A stretch of 42,665 nucleotides of DNA, from positions 1 to 42,665 of the forward strand of contig NZ_JMTB01000058.1 in NCBI RefSeq assembly GCF_000734965.1, written 5' to 3'. Positions 19,923-30,701 of this stretch are shown in pieces. A program made the position numbers and the translations under genes. Each line of letters begins with the position of its first letter. Position 1 is the stretch's first letter. The notes beneath the pieces are model-generated. The model was not told the origin of the DNA. It searched no databases and worked only from the letters and a program-made list of their open reading frames with translations. This DNA is from Trabulsiella guamensis ATCC 49490. GTDB lineage: Bacteria; Pseudomonadota; Gammaproteobacteria; Enterobacterales; Enterobacteriaceae.

Positions 19923-20378
19923 TCAGGCCTCCCGGCTACGCGCACACATCATAGTCGCTTCGCAGACCACTTTACCGTCAACCAGGGCAACGCCCTTGAA
20001 GCGGGTGAGGCCACGACGGGTTTTTTCAAAGGTCACTTCCATGATCATTTGATCGCCCGGCACAACCGGACGCTTAAAGCGGGCTTCATCGATACCGGCG
20101 AAATAATACAGCTCGCCAGGTTCCAGTTTGCCTACACTTTTGAACGCCAGAATGCCGGTGGCCTGCGCCATCGCTTCCAGGATCAGCACGCCTGGAAAAA
20201 TCGGCTTACCAGGGAAGTGTCCCTGGAAAAACGGTTCGTTTACAGAAACATTTTTCACTGCGCGCAGAAAATGACCTTCTTCAAAATCCAGCACGCGATC
20301 GACCAGTAAGAACGGGTAGCGGTGCGGCAGAAGCTCTAAAATCTCTTCAATGTGCAGAGTATGAGTGTCAGTAGTCAA
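19923..20378 (-). CDS. fabZ: 3-hydroxyacyl-ACP dehydratase
   Basis: FabZ dehydrates 3-hydroxyacyl-ACP in the fatty-acid elongation cycle. It is a single hot-dog domain of 151 residues with catalytic H54 (in [10 protein letters not shown]) and E68. The start codon is TTG, preceded by AGGAAG; the E. coli gene also uses TTG. It lies 104 nt after lpxD and 3 nt before lpxA. The gene draws 3-hydroxymyristoyl-ACP away from LpxA and LpxD, setting the balance between phospholipid and lipopolysaccharide. Confidence 0.97.
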   Translation of the reverse strand: MTTDTHTLHIEEILELLPHRYPFLLVDRVLDFEEGHFLRAVKNVSVNEPFFQGHFPGKPIFPGVLILEAMAQATGILAFKSVGKLEPGELYYFAGIDEARFKRPVVPGDQMIMEVTFEKTRRGLTRFKGVALVDGKVVCEATMMCARSREA

Positions 20379-20483
20379 AATACTCTTCCTGTCAAAAATA
20401 TACTGAATGGCAATAATAACACGGCCTGCCGCAATCTCAGGAATGCCGACAGGCCGGGAAATGCAGGTCTGAATGATGAATTT

Positions 20484-21509
20484 TTAGTCTTGTTGATTGA
20501 CCTTGCGCTCAATACTCTTAAGACGCTTATTCATATCATCAATGTTCATCACCAGGGCTGCCGTTTTGCGCCACACTTTGTTCGGTTGCAACGGAATACC
20601 GGAGGAATAGATGCCAGGCTCGGTAATCGGACGCATCACCATGCCCATTCCGGTGACCGTAACCTTGTCGCAAATTTCCATATGCCCGTTAATCACGCTG
20701 GCGCCGCCAATCATGCAGTAACGGCCAATTTTCAGGCTGCCTGCCATGATAACGCCACCAGCAACCGCGGTATTGTCGCCAATAACCACGTTGTGTGCAA
20801 TCTGGCACTGGTTATCAATGATAACCCCGTTGCCGATCACCGTGTCATCCAGTGCCCCACGGTCGATTGTGGTACAGGCGCCAATTTCAACGCGATCGCC
20901 GATGATGACGCGACCGAGTTGCGGGATCTTAACCCAGTTACCGCGATCATTGGCATAACCGAATCCGTCGGCACCAATGACTGTGCTGGACTGGATCAGG
21001 CAATTTTCGCCGATTTCAATCTCGTGGTAAACGGTAACGTTGGCCCACAGACGGGAACCCGCACCGATCTTTGTGTTTTTACCCACGAAGCAACCCGCGC
21101 CGATGACGACGTTATCGCCAAGTACGACGCCGGATTCAATCACCGCGTTCGCCCCAACTGAGACGTTGTTGCCAAGCGTCGCCGTCGCGTCGATCACGGC
21201 ACTGGGGGCGATATTCTGTGCAGGTTGCGGCGTGGTATCAAGAATTTGTGCCATACGAGCATAGGTCAGGTAGGGATTCTTCACTACCAGCGCTGCGCTT
21301 TTGGCAAAAGGAAGATCGTCCTGCGTCATCACGATCGCAGAGGCCTGGCAAAGCGCCAGGTGTTCACGGTATTTAGGATTCACCATGAACGAAATGTGAC
21401 CTGCTTTAGCAGATTGCATGGACGCAACGCCGGTGATGACGAGCTCGCCATCACCGTGTAATTCTGCATCCAACTGCTGAGCTAAATCAGCCAGTCGAAT
21501 TGAAGGCAT
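20484..21509 (-). CDS. lpxD: UDP-3-O-acylglucosamine N-acyltransferase
   Basis: LpxD adds the second R-3-hydroxymyristoyl chain, at the amino group of UDP-3-O-acylglucosamine, in lipid A synthesis. Residues 1-100 form the uridine-binding domain, then a long left-handed beta-helix of hexapeptide repeats holds the catalytic H239 (CQIAHN), and a C-terminal helix closes the protein. Length 341 equals E. coli. It begins 3 nt after the skp stop. Confidence 0.98.
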   Translation of the reverse strand: MPSIRLADLAQQLDAELHGDGELVITGVASMQSAKAGHISFMVNPKYREHLALCQASAIVMTQDDLPFAKSAALVVKNPYLTYARMAQILDTTPQPAQNIAPSAVIDATATLGNNVSVGANAVIESGVVLGDNVVIGAGCFVGKNTKIGAGSRLWANVTVYHEIEIGENCLIQSSTVIGADGFGYANDRGNWVKIPQLGRVIIGDRVEIGACTTIDRGALDDTVIGNGVIIDNQCQIAHNVVIGDNTAVAGGVIMAGSLKIGRYCMIGGASVINGHMEICDKVTVTGMGMVMRPITEPGIYSSGIPLQPNKVWRKTAALVMNIDDMNKRLKSIERKVNQQD

Positions 21510-21512
21510 TAC

Positions 21513-22007
21513 TTATTTAACCTGTTTCAGTACATCAGCGGTGATATCTTTGATATCGCTGCTGTTGTAAGCGACGGTGTTCGCGTCAACAACGAGGTCG
21601 ATACTTTGATCGTCAGCCACTTTCTTCACGGCAGTCTGGATACGGGTGACCAGTTTACCGCGCTCTTCGTTAGAGCGACGCGCACGATCCTGCTCAAAAG
21701 CCTGCGCTTTCTGAGAGAAGGTCTGACGCTGAGACATGATGTCTTTTTCCAGTTTGCTACGGTCGCTGGCCTTCATGGTAGAACCATCGCGCTGCAAACG
21801 CTGCATTTTAGATTGCAGATCGGATTCCTGACGCTGCAGTTCGCCGGCACGGCCTTTGAACTCGTTTTCCAGCGTTGCAGAAACGCCTGTTTTCTGTGCA
21901 ACCTGCTGGAACAGACTACCCATGTTAACAATCGCAATTTTGTCAGCTGCCTGAGCAGAAGTTGCCATTGCTAAACCGAGACCTGCAGCTAATAACCACT
22001 TTTTCAC
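21513..22007 (-). CDS. skp: Periplasmic chaperone Skp
   Basis: Skp is a trimeric holdase that carries unfolded outer-membrane proteins across the periplasm to the BAM complex. Residues 1-20 are a signal peptide ending in SAQA; the rest gives the beta-core and long coiled-coil tentacles, rich in Q, R, K and E. The start is GTG with AAGGAG upstream. At 164 residues it is three longer than E. coli Skp, the extra residues falling near 73-78 in the helical tentacle. It lies between bamA and lpxD in the operon. Confidence 0.97.
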   Translation of the reverse strand: MKKWLLAAGLGLAMATSAQAADKIAIVNMGSLFQQVAQKTGVSATLENEFKGRAGELQRQESDLQSKMQRLQRDGSTMKASDRSKLEKDIMSQRQTFSQKAQAFEQDRARRSNEERGKLVTRIQTAVKKVADDQSIDLVVDANTVAYNSSDIKDITADVLKQVK

Positions 22008-22128
22008 AATTAACTCCTTACCATCCCATATGTACCCTGAGGTACCGTCTTTTGCGTGGCCTGGCGACCACCGAAGTGTTCGCCTGAGTCATCGCTACAC
22101 TGCAAATGCATTCCTTTGCACCGAACAA

Positions 22129-24540
22129 TTACCAGGTTTTACCAATGTTAAACTGGAACTGCTCTGCTTTGTCTCCGTCGTATTTCTTGAACGGCTGGGC
22201 GTAGGAGAAGACCAACGGCCCCAATGGAGACATCCATTGTAATGCGATACCGGCTGACATACGGATATTACTCGGATCGCTATAATCCGGAATACCTGCT
22301 GCACGCGTTGCCGCTGTGTTCTCCCAATGGGTATCCCACACCGAGCCCGCATCCCAGAAGAAGGAAGTACGAATCGAGTTCGCGTACTTATCGCTGACAA
22401 ACGGTGTTGGAACAATCAGCTCCACACTGGCGACGCCCATGGCGTTACCACCGACTGCATCATCAGACTTACAAATACCTGAGCTCTGATCACATTCATC
22501 CAGTCCTGGTGCGCCATAGTACGCGGCTTTCGGGCCGATGTTATTCGACTGGAAACCACGAACGGTGCTGGAGCCACCGGCATAGAAGTTTTCATAGAAC
22601 GGCATCTCTTTGCCGCTCAGACCATCACCATAACCCCAACGGGTACGACCCAACACCACCCACTTGTGATCGTCATCGATCGGGAAGTAGGACGCGGTGT
22701 CCAGCGTCATTTTGTAGAACTCGTTATCTGAACCCGGGACCGTCACTTTACCGTTCAGGTTGACGCGGTTACCTTTCGTCGGGAAGAACCCGCGGTCGAG
22801 GTTGTTGTACGTCCAACCGTAGTTAAAGGTGAAGTCATCTGCCGAGAAACCGTTGTCATCCTGCGTGGTGCTGGCAGTCTGGCCGATAGAGGTCAGATAA
22901 CGGTTCATCGCCACCTGCGGTTCCATGTTAGACAGGTCGTTATGGACGTAGCCTAAACCGGCGCGCAGCGTGTTGTATTCGTTAATCGGGAAGCCGAGCG
23001 TTCCGTCTACACCGTAACTCTTATTGGTGTATGAGGAGAGGTCAGCATCATCCGCTTTAAAATCATTGTAGAAGATTCGACCACCGAGGCTCACACCATC
23101 AACCGTAAAATATGGGTTGGTCACAGAAAATTCGGAATAGGTCTGATAATCGTTCTTGGTGCCGTTGATACCAACCGAGTAACCGGTACCTAACCAGTTA
23201 TCCTGCTGCACGCCGACCTGGAAGCTAACACCGCTTTCTGTACCGTAACCCACGCCGAAGTTGAAGCTACCGGTGTTACGCTCTTTCACCTTGTAAACCA
23301 CATCGACCTGATCCGGATTCCCTGAAACACGCTGGGTATCCACGTCTACAGTTTCGAAGTAGCCAAGACGGTTCAGACGCTCTTTCCCCTGGTCAACGAG
23401 ATCGCTGCCGAGCCACGCGCCTTCCATCTGGCGCATTTCGCGACGCAGAACGGAATCTTTGGAGGTGTCGTTCCCTTCAAAGCGGATTTTACGCACGTAG
23501 TAACGGTTGCCGGCATCGACATTCACATGCAGCTTAACGGTTTTGTCGGCGTCGTTGATTTCAGGCTGAGACTGCACGCGCGGATAGGCGTAACCATAGC
23601 GACCGAGAAGTTTTTTGATGTCATCTTCCATTTTGGTCACTTTGGTCCCATTGTAGAGCTCACCCGGCTCAACTTTGGTCAGGCTTTCGATCTCGGCGGA
23701 GTGCCCCGCGAGGTTACCGCTCACTTCAACGCCAGACAGTTTGTACTGGTCGCCTTCAGTGATATTGACAGTAATGTAAATGCCTTTTTTGTCCGGCGTC
23801 AGGCTGACCTGCGTCGAATCAATGTTAAAGCGCGCATAACCGCGATCCAGATAGTAACTACGCAGGGTTTCGAGGTCGCCCGCCAGTTTCTGTTTCTGAT
23901 ATTTACGATCGCCTACCACGTTCCACCACGGCACTTCATCACGCAGCTGGAAGCTGGAGATCAGTTCGTCAGTGGTAAACGCGTGGTTACCCACGATGTT
24001 GATCTGTTGGATGGTAGCGGAGACGCCTTCCTGGAAGACCAGCTTGAGATCAACGCGGTTGCGTGGCAGTGGCGTGACCACCGCTTTAACGCTGGCGCTG
24101 TATTTACCTACGCTATAGTAAAAGTCTTCCAGCCCCTTCTCGATGTCGGAAAGGGTTGTGCGGTCCAGCGATTCGCCAACGCGAACACCGGAGGCTTCCA
24201 GGTTCTGCTTCAGCATGTCATCTTTCACCGACTTGTTGCCGGAGAAAGTGATGCTGGCAATAGTGGGACGCTCTTTTACCTGAACCAGCAGCGTATCACC
24301 ATCCCGCAGAACGCGTACGTCCTCAAAGTTTCCGGTCGCGAACAGCGCGCGAATGGTGTTACTGATGTCGTCATCAGTCACCGTATCGCCCGGTCGCACA
24401 GGCATACTCAGAAGGGCCGCACCAACGGCGACTCGCTGCAAGCCTTCGAAATGAATGTCCTTCACTACGAACCCGTCAGCACCGTATACGGTCGCGCTGC
24501 TAAACAGCAGCGACGCTATAAGCAACTTTTTCATCGCCAT
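22129..24540 (-). CDS. bamA: Outer-membrane protein assembly factor BamA
   Basis: BamA is the essential Omp85 insertase of the outer membrane. A signal peptide (1-20, ending VYG) is followed by five POTRA domains (about 21-420) and a 16-strand beta-barrel ending in the aromatic C-terminal signal KTW. The loop 6 signature VRGF lies near residue 660. Length is 803, against 810 in E. coli. By recalled comparison, loop 6 is about 10 residues shorter and a later surface loop about 3 longer, while the periplasmic part is nearly unchanged. It lies 31 nt after rseP and 121 nt before skp. Confidence 0.99.
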   Translation of the reverse strand: MAMKKLLIASLLFSSATVYGADGFVVKDIHFEGLQRVAVGAALLSMPVRPGDTVTDDDISNTIRALFATGNFEDVRVLRDGDTLLVQVKERPTIASITFSGNKSVKDDMLKQNLEASGVRVGESLDRTTLSDIEKGLEDFYYSVGKYSASVKAVVTPLPRNRVDLKLVFQEGVSATIQQINIVGNHAFTTDELISSFQLRDEVPWWNVVGDRKYQKQKLAGDLETLRSYYLDRGYARFNIDSTQVSLTPDKKGIYITVNITEGDQYKLSGVEVSGNLAGHSAEIESLTKVEPGELYNGTKVTKMEDDIKKLLGRYGYAYPRVQSQPEINDADKTVKLHVNVDAGNRYYVRKIRFEGNDTSKDSVLRREMRQMEGAWLGSDLVDQGKERLNRLGYFETVDVDTQRVSGNPDQVDVVYKVKERNTGSFNFGVGYGTESGVSFQVGVQQDNWLGTGYSVGINGTKNDYQTYSEFSVTNPYFTVDGVSLGGRIFYNDFKADDADLSSYTNKSYGVDGTLGFPINEYNTLRAGLGYVHNDLSNMEPQVAMNRYLTSIGQTASTTQDDNGFSADDFTFNYGWTYNNLDRGFFPTKGNRVNLNGKVTVPGSDNEFYKMTLDTASYFPIDDDHKWVVLGRTRWGYGDGLSGKEMPFYENFYAGGSSTVRGFQSNNIGPKAAYYGAPGLDECDQSSGICKSDDAVGGNAMGVASVELIVPTPFVSDKYANSIRTSFFWDAGSVWDTHWENTAATRAAGIPDYSDPSNIRMSAGIALQWMSPLGPLVFSYAQPFKKYDGDKAEQFQFNIGKTW

Positions 24541-24571
24541 CGTTATTATGCGTTCTTCCTAACCATCTCTC

Positions 24572-25924
24572 TTAGAGCCGAGAGAAATCATTGAAAAGTG
24601 CAAGCCCCATTAACAGCACCAGCAGAATTGAGCCAATGCGATAACTAAAGTCTTGAACTCGCTCGGATACCGGCCCGCCTTTTAGCTTTTCAATCGCTAA
24701 AAAGAGCAGATGACCCCCATCGAGTACGGGCAGCGGGAACAGGTTGATAATGCCGAGATTCACACTGATGAGCGCAAGAAACATCAGATAGTAAATCAAC
24801 CCAAACTCCGCTGACATCCCAGCCCCCTGAGCGATAGAAATCGGCCCACTGAGGTTGTTCAGTTTTACGTCACCGGTTATCAATTTTCCTAACATACGAA
24901 CCGTTAGCGTCATCAACTGCCAGGTTTTATCCGTGGCCTGAACGATCGCGTCAAACGGTCCATATTGCCGAACTGTCTTAAACTCATCGGGCAGCGGCGT
25001 GACTTTTGGCACCACTCCTGCAAACCCCTGAGCCACATCACTACCGCGTTTTGTATCGGGTATCAATGTTAATGACAAGGCACTGCCCTGCCGTTCAATC
25101 TCGAGTGCCAGTGGCTTACCAGGGTTGTCACGCACCAGCGTAACAAACGTCAACCATCGCGTCAGTGGCTGACCACCGACTTTAACGATCCTGTCGCCCG
25201 CTTGCAAACCTGCTTTGCTTGCCGCGGAACCAGGCTGAACCTCCGCCAGAACAGTCTCGATTTGCGCGCTCCGGGGATGGATACCCAGCGCGGTGACCGG
25301 ATCCTCTTTATCTGGCTCAAAAGCCCAGTGCCGGAGATCAAGGATTTTATCCTGGCGCTGGGGACTTCCGAAAGGGGCAACCGTGATTGTCGTCTGAGAA
25401 TCACCAATTTTTGCGACCAGCGCCAGACGCACTGCATCCCAATCAGGCGTTTCGATACCGTCAACGGCTTTAAGTTCCGTACCAGGTGCAATTTGTGCTT
25501 CTGCGGCAATCGAATTGGGCGTTATTTCACCAACCACAGGCCGAATACCCGGCACGCCAATGATGAACACCAGCCAGTAGGCGAAAATAGCAAAGAGGAA
25601 ATTTGCCACCGGTCCGGCGGCGATGACAGCGGCGCGTTGCCCCACTGTTTTATTGTTGAACGCGTAATGGCGCATCTCCGGCGTAACCGGTTCAACGCGC
25701 TCATCGAGCATTTTGACGTAACCGCCAAGCGGGATCATGGCGACCACAAATTCGGTGCCGCGCTTATCGGTACGACGCCACAGCGCCTTACCAAAACCGA
25801 TGGAAAAACGCTCGACACGGATACCGCAACGGCGAGCAACCCAGAAATGGCCAAACTCATGCACGGTGATCAGCACACCCAGCGCAATAATAAACGCAGC
25901 CAAATTCCAGAGAATGCTCAGCAT
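24572..25924 (-). CDS. rseP: Site-2 intramembrane protease RseP
   Basis: RseP makes the second cut in RseA, after DegS, releasing sigma-E in envelope stress; it also clears remnant signal peptides. The zinc motif is H22-E23-F-G-H26 in the first membrane segment, and the third zinc ligand lies in LPVLDGGHL near 398-406. Two PDZ domains sit between membrane segments 2 and 3, in the periplasm. Length 450 equals E. coli. It starts 11 nt after cdsA. A candidate sigma-E promoter inside it would raise bamA, skp and lipid A genes under stress. Confidence 0.98.
   Translation of the reverse strand: MLSILWNLAAFIIALGVLITVHEFGHFWVARRCGIRVERFSIGFGKALWRRTDKRGTEFVVAMIPLGGYVKMLDERVEPVTPEMRHYAFNNKTVGQRAAVIAAGPVANFLFAIFAYWLVFIIGVPGIRPVVGEITPNSIAAEAQIAPGTELKAVDGIETPDWDAVRLALVAKIGDSQTTITVAPFGSPQRQDKILDLRHWAFEPDKEDPVTALGIHPRSAQIETVLAEVQPGSAASKAGLQAGDRIVKVGGQPLTRWLTFVTLVRDNPGKPLALEIERQGSALSLTLIPDTKRGSDVAQGFAGVVPKVTPLPDEFKTVRQYGPFDAIVQATDKTWQLMTLTVRMLGKLITGDVKLNNLSGPISIAQGAGMSAEFGLIYYLMFLALISVNLGIINLFPLPVLDGGHLLFLAIEKLKGGPVSERVQDFSYRIGSILLVLLMGLALFNDFSRL
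25450..25478 (-). promoter_or_regulatory. Candidate sigma-E promoter inside rseP, reading to bamA
   Basis: On the minus strand a perfect GGAACTT -35 (25472-25478) is followed by 16 bp and TCGAAA (25450-25455), near the sigma-E -10 consensus (TCTGA or TCAAA). Sigma-E control of bamA and skp is established in E. coli. The promoter would give a long transcript starting about 900 nt before bamA, hence the moderate confidence. Confidence 0.5.
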
Positions 25925-25935
25925 AAAACCTTCCG

Positions 25936-26793
25936 TTAAATCGTCCTGAAAACTAACAATAACAGACAGGCGAAGACCGGAACAGCCGCCGTCAGGCTGT
26001 CAATGCGATCCAGAATACCGCCGTGCCCTGGAATCATATGACCGCTGTCTTTGATTCCCGCTTCCCGCTTGAACATACTCTCGGTGAGATCCCCGAGGAC
26101 GGACGCTAACGCCGCCACAACGGAACAGAGTAACAAGGTGACCGGAGCCACTTCCAGATTTGCCCACATGCCATACACCCAGGAGATAATCGCCGCGGTG
26201 AATAACCCGCCGATAAATCCTTGCCATGTTTTCCCCGGAGAGACTTTCGGCGCCAGTTTATGCTTGCCGAACAGTTTTCCGAACATGTAAGCGCCGGAAT
26301 CCGCGCCCCATACCAGCACCATGATATAGAGGAGCCACAGCGCGCCGCTGTAGTGATTCACTTCATAGTGCCAGGCGCGCAACGCCACCATGCCCCAGAA
26401 AAAAGGCACGATGGTCAGTAAACCAAAAATCAGACGCAACGTTTTAGAATTGCGCCACACCGCCGCCGAACCGGGGTAAGTCAACACCAGCAGCAACGCG
26501 ACTATCCACCACCCGAGCGAGGCCCAGAGCGAGCCTTCAATCAACGGCAGATGGATGTTTTGATGATATTCCGGCAGCGAGAACAGCATAACCACCAGCA
26601 ACAGGCCGCAAAGCACCGCCAGCCAGACTCGCTGTGTGCGAGACGTGAAACCGCTTAACTGACCCCATTCCCACGCCGCCAGCATACAGACGACAAGCGT
26701 GACAATGGCGAACCCCAACGGCGGCAAAAGGAACAATGCCGCGATGACAACGGGAATTAAAACGAAAGCAGAAATCAGGCGATACTTCAGCAA
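25936..26793 (-). CDS. cdsA: Phosphatidate cytidylyltransferase
   Basis: CdsA makes CDP-diacylglycerol from phosphatidic acid and CTP, the branch-point substrate for all phospholipids. The protein is a multi-pass inner-membrane enzyme of 285 residues with about eight hydrophobic segments. The C-terminal family signature (S-x-L-x-K-R-x-x-x-K-D-x-x-x-x-x-P-G-H-G-G-x-x-D-R-x-D) is present around 228-254, with K-D at 239-240 adjusted for local numbering. The start codon is TTG, as in E. coli, 12 nt after uppS. Confidence 0.97.
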   Translation of the reverse strand: MLKYRLISAFVLIPVVIAALFLLPPLGFAIVTLVVCMLAAWEWGQLSGFTSRTQRVWLAVLCGLLLVVMLFSLPEYHQNIHLPLIEGSLWASLGWWIVALLLVLTYPGSAAVWRNSKTLRLIFGLLTIVPFFWGMVALRAWHYEVNHYSGALWLLYIMVLVWGADSGAYMFGKLFGKHKLAPKVSPGKTWQGFIGGLFTAAIISWVYGMWANLEVAPVTLLLCSVVAALASVLGDLTESMFKREAGIKDSGHMIPGHGGILDRIDSLTAAVPVFACLLLLVFRTI

Positions 26794-26805
26794 AAGCGAC
26801 CCCCA

Positions 26806-27564
26806 TCAGGCATTTTCGCCACCTGGCTCGGTGCCGCCGAAACGACGCTCACGATTGGCAAAGGCATGCAACGCCCCTTCAAAGTCTTGTTCATCGAAAT
26901 CGGGCCAAAGAACATCGGTGAAATAAAGTTCCGCATAGGCAATTTGCCAGAGCAGAAAATTACTGATGCGATGTTCTCCCCCTGTCCTAATAACTAAATC
27001 TACGGGAGCCAGCTCGTGCATGCAGATTTGCTGACTCAGCAAATCTTCAGTGATTTGATCGGGGCGTAACGCGCCTTCCTGAACCTGTTCAGCCAGGTGC
27101 TGAACTCCCTGAATAATATCCCAACGACCGCCGTAATTTGCCGCAATATTGAGTGTTAACCCTGTATTATTCTGCGTCAATGCTTCGGCTTTACGAATTC
27201 GCTCCTGCAAACGCGCATTGAAGCGGCTGGTATCGCCAATAATGCGTAAACGCACATTGTGGCGATTCAGACTTTTAACCTCGCTATCCAGCGCCCAGAC
27301 GAACAACTCCATCAATGCGCTGACTTCCTGCGCTGGCCGGTTCCAGTTTTCGCTACTGAATGCGTAAAGCGTTAACGCGCTGATACCATTATTTGCGGCA
27401 AAAGAGACCGCGCGACGAACGGATTTCGCCCCTGCTTTATGACCAAAGGCTCGTATCTTCCCTTGTCGCTTCGCCCAGCGCCCATTGCCGTCCATGATTA
27501 TCGCCACATGATGACAGCCATGCGCGGGCAATTTTTCGCTGATTGGTTGATTCGCAGACAACAT
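26806..27564 (-). CDS. uppS: Undecaprenyl diphosphate synthase
   Basis: UppS (IspU) condenses eight isopentenyl diphosphates onto farnesyl diphosphate in cis, making the C55 carrier lipid for peptidoglycan, O-antigen and other glycans. The catalytic D25 is in [10 protein letters not shown]; the C-terminal [15 protein letters not shown] stretch binds substrate. Length 252 (253 in E. coli). The ATG lacks a clear ribosome site. It begins the uppS-cdsA-rseP-bamA run, after a 258-bp gap from dxr. Confidence 0.97.
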   Translation of the reverse strand: MLSANQPISEKLPAHGCHHVAIIMDGNGRWAKRQGKIRAFGHKAGAKSVRRAVSFAANNGISALTLYAFSSENWNRPAQEVSALMELFVWALDSEVKSLNRHNVRLRIIGDTSRFNARLQERIRKAEALTQNNTGLTLNIAANYGGRWDIIQGVQHLAEQVQEGALRPDQITEDLLSQQICMHELAPVDLVIRTGGEHRISNFLLWQIAYAELYFTDVLWPDFDEQDFEGALHAFANRERRFGGTEPGGENA

Positions 27565-27693
27565 AACGCGTTAATGATCCATGAAAAGGAATTAGCGGTA
27601 CTACGGAATACCCGCCCCTGACAGCCCATCACTGCGCTGCTGGCTTCGCGTCGACCCAGGGTCAAACACGGGATACAGTCTAAAGCTTTACGC

Positions 27694-27719
27694 AAAAAAA
27701 GCCGTGGAAAATCACGGCT
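27694..27719 (-). terminator. Terminator after dxr
   Basis: On the minus strand AGCCGTG pairs with CACGGCT around ATTTTC, then seven U residues. It lies about 100 nt after the dxr stop and 130 nt before uppS, so uppS likely has its own promoter between 27565 and 27693. I see no convincing promoter hexamers there. A short palindrome, GACCC-A-GGGTC, lies at 27653-27663. Confidence 0.85.
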
Positions 27720-27822
27720 CACCCGCCCGCAAACGATCAAATCGCTACGACAGGGTGGCGCAGACTATATCACCGAAGCCCTGCGCTAACAAATGCCGCG
27801 ACTCAACACAGGCGGATTATCA

Positions 27823-29019
27823 TCAGCTTGCGAAACGCATCACTTGTTTTTGCGCCATCTCACGCGCGCCAGCATCCACCGCAAGCACTTCATCAATACT
27901 TTGCGGTTCTGCCATCGACATCATCTCCAGTACCGATAAATTTAACGCGGCGATATCGGTAAAGCGAATGTGTCCTGCAAGAAACGCGGCAACGGTAACC
28001 TCATTCGCCGCGTTCAGCGTCGTGGTGGCCGCCTGACCATTCTCAAATGCGTCCATCGCCAGTTTCAGGCACGGATAGCGTTCATAATCAGGCGCGGCAA
28101 AGCTTAATGTTCCCAGCGAGCAGAAATCCAGCGGTTTGGCACCGGAAACGACGCGTGTGGGCCATCCCATCGTGTGGGCGATCGGCGTACGCATATCCGG
28201 CTCTCCCAATTGTGCCAGTACGCTGCCATCCAGATAACGCACCATCGAGTGAATCACCGATTGCGGATGCAGCAGGACTTCCATCTGCGCAGCTGACGCA
28301 TTAAACAGCCAGCGGGCTTCGATATATTCCAGACCTTTGTTCATCATGGTGGCCGAATCAACGGAGATTTTTCGCCCCATCGACCAGTTCGGATGTTTAC
28401 ATGCCTGATCCGGCGTCATTGCCGCCAGTTCAGACAGCGCAGTTTCACGAAACGGGCCACCAGACCCGGTAAGCAGAATCGATGAAACGCCATTCTGCTC
28501 CAGGTCAGCGTATCCCAGGTTCTGCTGAATTGTTTCCGGCAAACTCTGAAAAATCGCGTTATGCTCACTGTCCACCGGCAATAACTGCGCGCCACTGCGT
28601 TTAACGGCGTCCATAAACAAACGCCCGCAAGTGACCAGCGCTTCTTTATTGGCCAGTAGCACCGTCTTCCCGGCGTGGATTGCGGCAAGCGTTGGCACCA
28701 GCCCTGCCGCGCCGACAATCGCCGCCATCACCTGGTCGACATCGTCCAGCGCAGCGATGTCGCTTGCCGCCTGTTGTCCGCTCATGACTTCCGTTCGGCT
28801 GCCGTGCTGCCTTAATGCCATTTTCAGCGCTTTCGCACTCTCATCATCATCCATCACGGCAAAGCGCGGCGTAAATTCCAGGCATTGCTCGACCATCCGG
28901 TCAACGTTTTTCCCGGCGACCAGCGCGGTAACGGCGAAACGGTCACGGTTATGACGCACCACATCCAGTGTGTTACAGCCAATTGAGCCCGTGGAGCCAA
29001 GAACGGTTAATTGCTTCAT
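27823..29019 (-). CDS. dxr: 1-deoxy-D-xylulose 5-phosphate reductoisomerase
   Basis: Dxr (IspC) converts deoxyxylulose phosphate to methylerythritol phosphate with NADPH, the committed step of the MEP isoprenoid route. The NADPH loop GSTGSIG is at 8-14. The metal-binding motif is in VDSEHNAIF (about 149-157), and the mobile loop around [20 protein letters not shown] covers the active site. The ATG at 29019 gives 398 residues as in E. coli; one at 29058 would add 13 unmatched residues. It supplies precursors for the product of uppS just downstream. Confidence 0.97.
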   Translation of the reverse strand: MKQLTVLGSTGSIGCNTLDVVRHNRDRFAVTALVAGKNVDRMVEQCLEFTPRFAVMDDDESAKALKMALRQHGSRTEVMSGQQAASDIAALDDVDQVMAAIVGAAGLVPTLAAIHAGKTVLLANKEALVTCGRLFMDAVKRSGAQLLPVDSEHNAIFQSLPETIQQNLGYADLEQNGVSSILLTGSGGPFRETALSELAAMTPDQACKHPNWSMGRKISVDSATMMNKGLEYIEARWLFNASAAQMEVLLHPQSVIHSMVRYLDGSVLAQLGEPDMRTPIAHTMGWPTRVVSGAKPLDFCSLGTLSFAAPDYERYPCLKLAMDAFENGQAATTTLNAANEVTVAAFLAGHIRFTDIAALNLSVLEMMSMAEPQSIDEVLAVDAGAREMAQKQVMRFAS

Positions 29020-29115
29020 GAAAGATCCGAAGAATTTTAAAAGAGGTATAAAAAGCAAAACGCCGCCAGCAAAGCTATAAGCCTCCTGTACGGCGTTGTC
29101 GGCTATCCGCGCAAA

Positions 29116-29673
29116 TCAGAACTGCATCAGTTCTGCTTCTTTTTCTGCCAGCGCGGTATCAATTTTCTTGATAGCCACGTCAGTCAGTTTCTGCACGTCA
29201 TCCTGAGAACGGCGATCATCATCTTCGCTGATCTCTTTGTCTTTCAACAGCGCTTTTACTTTGTCGTTCGCATCACGGCGCACGTTACGCACGGCCACAC
29301 GGCCCTGCTCTGCTTCGCCACGCACGACTTTGATCAGATCTTTACGACGTTCTTCGGTCAGCGGCGGCAGTGGAACACGGATGTCGCTACCCGCAGAACT
29401 TGGGTTCAGACCCAGATCGGACGCCATGATGGCTTTCTCAACCGCCGGCCCCATAGAACGATCGAACACGTTGATTTTCAGCGTGCGGGTATCTTCTACG
29501 GTAACGCTGGCCAACTGACGCAGCGGCGTTGGGGTGCCGTAATATTCGACGACAATGCCATCCAGCAGGCTGGGAGAAGCACGGCCCGTGCGAATTTTGC
29601 TGATTTGGTTTTTGAACGCTTCTACGCATTTTTCCATGCGTACTTCAGCATCTTTTCTGATATCGCTAATCAC
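29116..29673 (-). CDS. frr: Ribosome recycling factor
   Basis: Frr with EF-G splits the post-termination ribosome. It has 185 residues as in E. coli, a tRNA-shaped protein of a three-helix bundle interrupted by a small beta domain (about 30-105). The conserved [11 protein letters not shown] (about 31-41) and [13 protein letters not shown] (about 109-121) are present. The start is GTG, as in E. coli. It lies between pyrH and dxr with 155 nt upstream that should hold its promoter (an AT-rich TATACT at 29742-29747 is a possible -10). Confidence 0.98.
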   Translation of the reverse strand: MISDIRKDAEVRMEKCVEAFKNQISKIRTGRASPSLLDGIVVEYYGTPTPLRQLASVTVEDTRTLKINVFDRSMGPAVEKAIMASDLGLNPSSAGSDIRVPLPPLTEERRKDLIKVVRGEAEQGRVAVRNVRRDANDKVKALLKDKEISEDDDRRSQDDVQKLTDVAIKKIDTALAEKEAELMQF

Positions 29674-29828
29674 GTTACGAATCCTTGAAAACTTGTCTCA
29701 GTCAGACCAGACAGTCACACCGCGAAGAATAAAGTGTGCTAAGTATAGTCTCGTTTAAATCATGCCACCGGGTAAATAACCCGCCAATGTTAAAGCGGAA
29801 TCTTACCCGTATTTGGCCGCGACGGAAA

Positions 29829-30554
29829 TTATTCCGTGATTAAAGTGCCTTCTTTTTCGCCCATCACCACGCGACGCAGTGCGCCAGGTTTGTTCATGTT
29901 GAAAACGCGAATCGGCAGGTTATGGTCACGAGCCAGCGTAAAGGCAGCCAGATCCATGACTTTTAATTCTTTTTCCAGCACATCCTGATAGGTGAGCTGA
30001 TCGTACAGCGTCGCTGTCGGATCCTTCATTGGATCAGCGGAAAAGACACCGTCCACTTTGGTGGCTTTAAGCACTACATCCGCTTCAATCTCGATACCGC
30101 GCAGGCAAGCAGCGGAATCAGTCGTGAAGAACGGGTTGCCTGTCCCTGCAGAGAGGATCACCACACGGTTGTTGCGCAGCAGGCTGATGGCTTCCGCCCA
30201 GCTGTAGTTATCACACACGCCATTCAGCGGAATCGCTGACATCAGACGAGCATTCACATAGGCGCGATGCAGTGCGTCACGCATTGCCAGACCGTTCATT
30301 ACCGTCGCCAGCATACCCATGTGATCGCCCACCACGCGGTTCATACCCGCTTTCGCAAGCCCTGCGCCGCGGAATAAGTTACCGCCACCAATCACCACTC
30401 CGACCTGGATACCCAGTTCAACCAGTTCCTTAATTTCCTGCGCCATACGGTCGAGAATGCTTGCATCAATGCCGAAGCCTTCTGAGCCCTGCAGCGCTTC
30501 GCCACTCAGCTTAAGCAGAATACGTTTGTAGACGGGTTTTGCGTTGGTAGCCAT
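29829..30554 (-). CDS. pyrH: Uridylate kinase
   Basis: PyrH phosphorylates UMP to UDP, is activated by GTP and inhibited by UTP, and belongs to the amino acid kinase fold rather than the adenylate kinase type. It has 241 residues as in E. coli. Visible motifs are [11 protein letters not shown] (about 10-20), the glycine-rich [11 protein letters not shown] (about 52-62) and [12 protein letters not shown] (about 137-148). It lies between tsf and frr, with a tsf terminator upstream. Confidence 0.98.
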   Translation of the reverse strand: MATNAKPVYKRILLKLSGEALQGSEGFGIDASILDRMAQEIKELVELGIQVGVVIGGGNLFRGAGLAKAGMNRVVGDHMGMLATVMNGLAMRDALHRAYVNARLMSAIPLNGVCDNYSWAEAISLLRNNRVVILSAGTGNPFFTTDSAACLRGIEIEADVVLKATKVDGVFSADPMKDPTATLYDQLTYQDVLEKELKVMDLAAFTLARDHNLPIRVFNMNKPGALRRVVMGEKEGTLITE

Positions 30555-30661
30555 GTTTCTTTCCTGAGACTGTCACGAATGGGATGGTTTTAATCTGGCG
30601 ACATCATGCGTTGCTTCACAGTCGTACCCAATCGGAGCTGACTGAATTTCACATGATGGGT

Positions 30662-30689
30662 ACAAAGAAGAGCCGCCCTCAGGCGGCTC
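30662..30689 (-). terminator. tsf terminator
   Basis: On the minus strand an 8-bp GAGCCGCC / GGCGGCTC stem with a TGAG loop is followed by TTCTTTGT. It lies 12 nt after the tsf stop and before pyrH. Confidence 0.8.
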
Positions 30690-30701
30690 CTTTTACAGCG
30701 A

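Noticed and set aside
19107-20309. Open frame of 400 codons on the plus strand across lpxA and fabZ
   Set aside because: Antisense to lpxA and fabZ, whose reading frames are fully conserved; no domain or ribosome site.
22032-22045. GTACC-CTGA-GGTAC hairpin in the skp leader
   Set aside because: Only a 5-bp stem with no U-tract; such dyads occur by chance at this length.
23527-24594. Open frame of 355 codons on the plus strand inside bamA
   Set aside because: Antisense shadow of bamA, arising from codon bias.
29059-29097. Possible terminator between frr and dxr (AACGCCG / CGGCGTT)
   Set aside because: The two arms are about 25 nt apart, giving a very large loop, and the following U-run is interrupted. 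Too weak to list.
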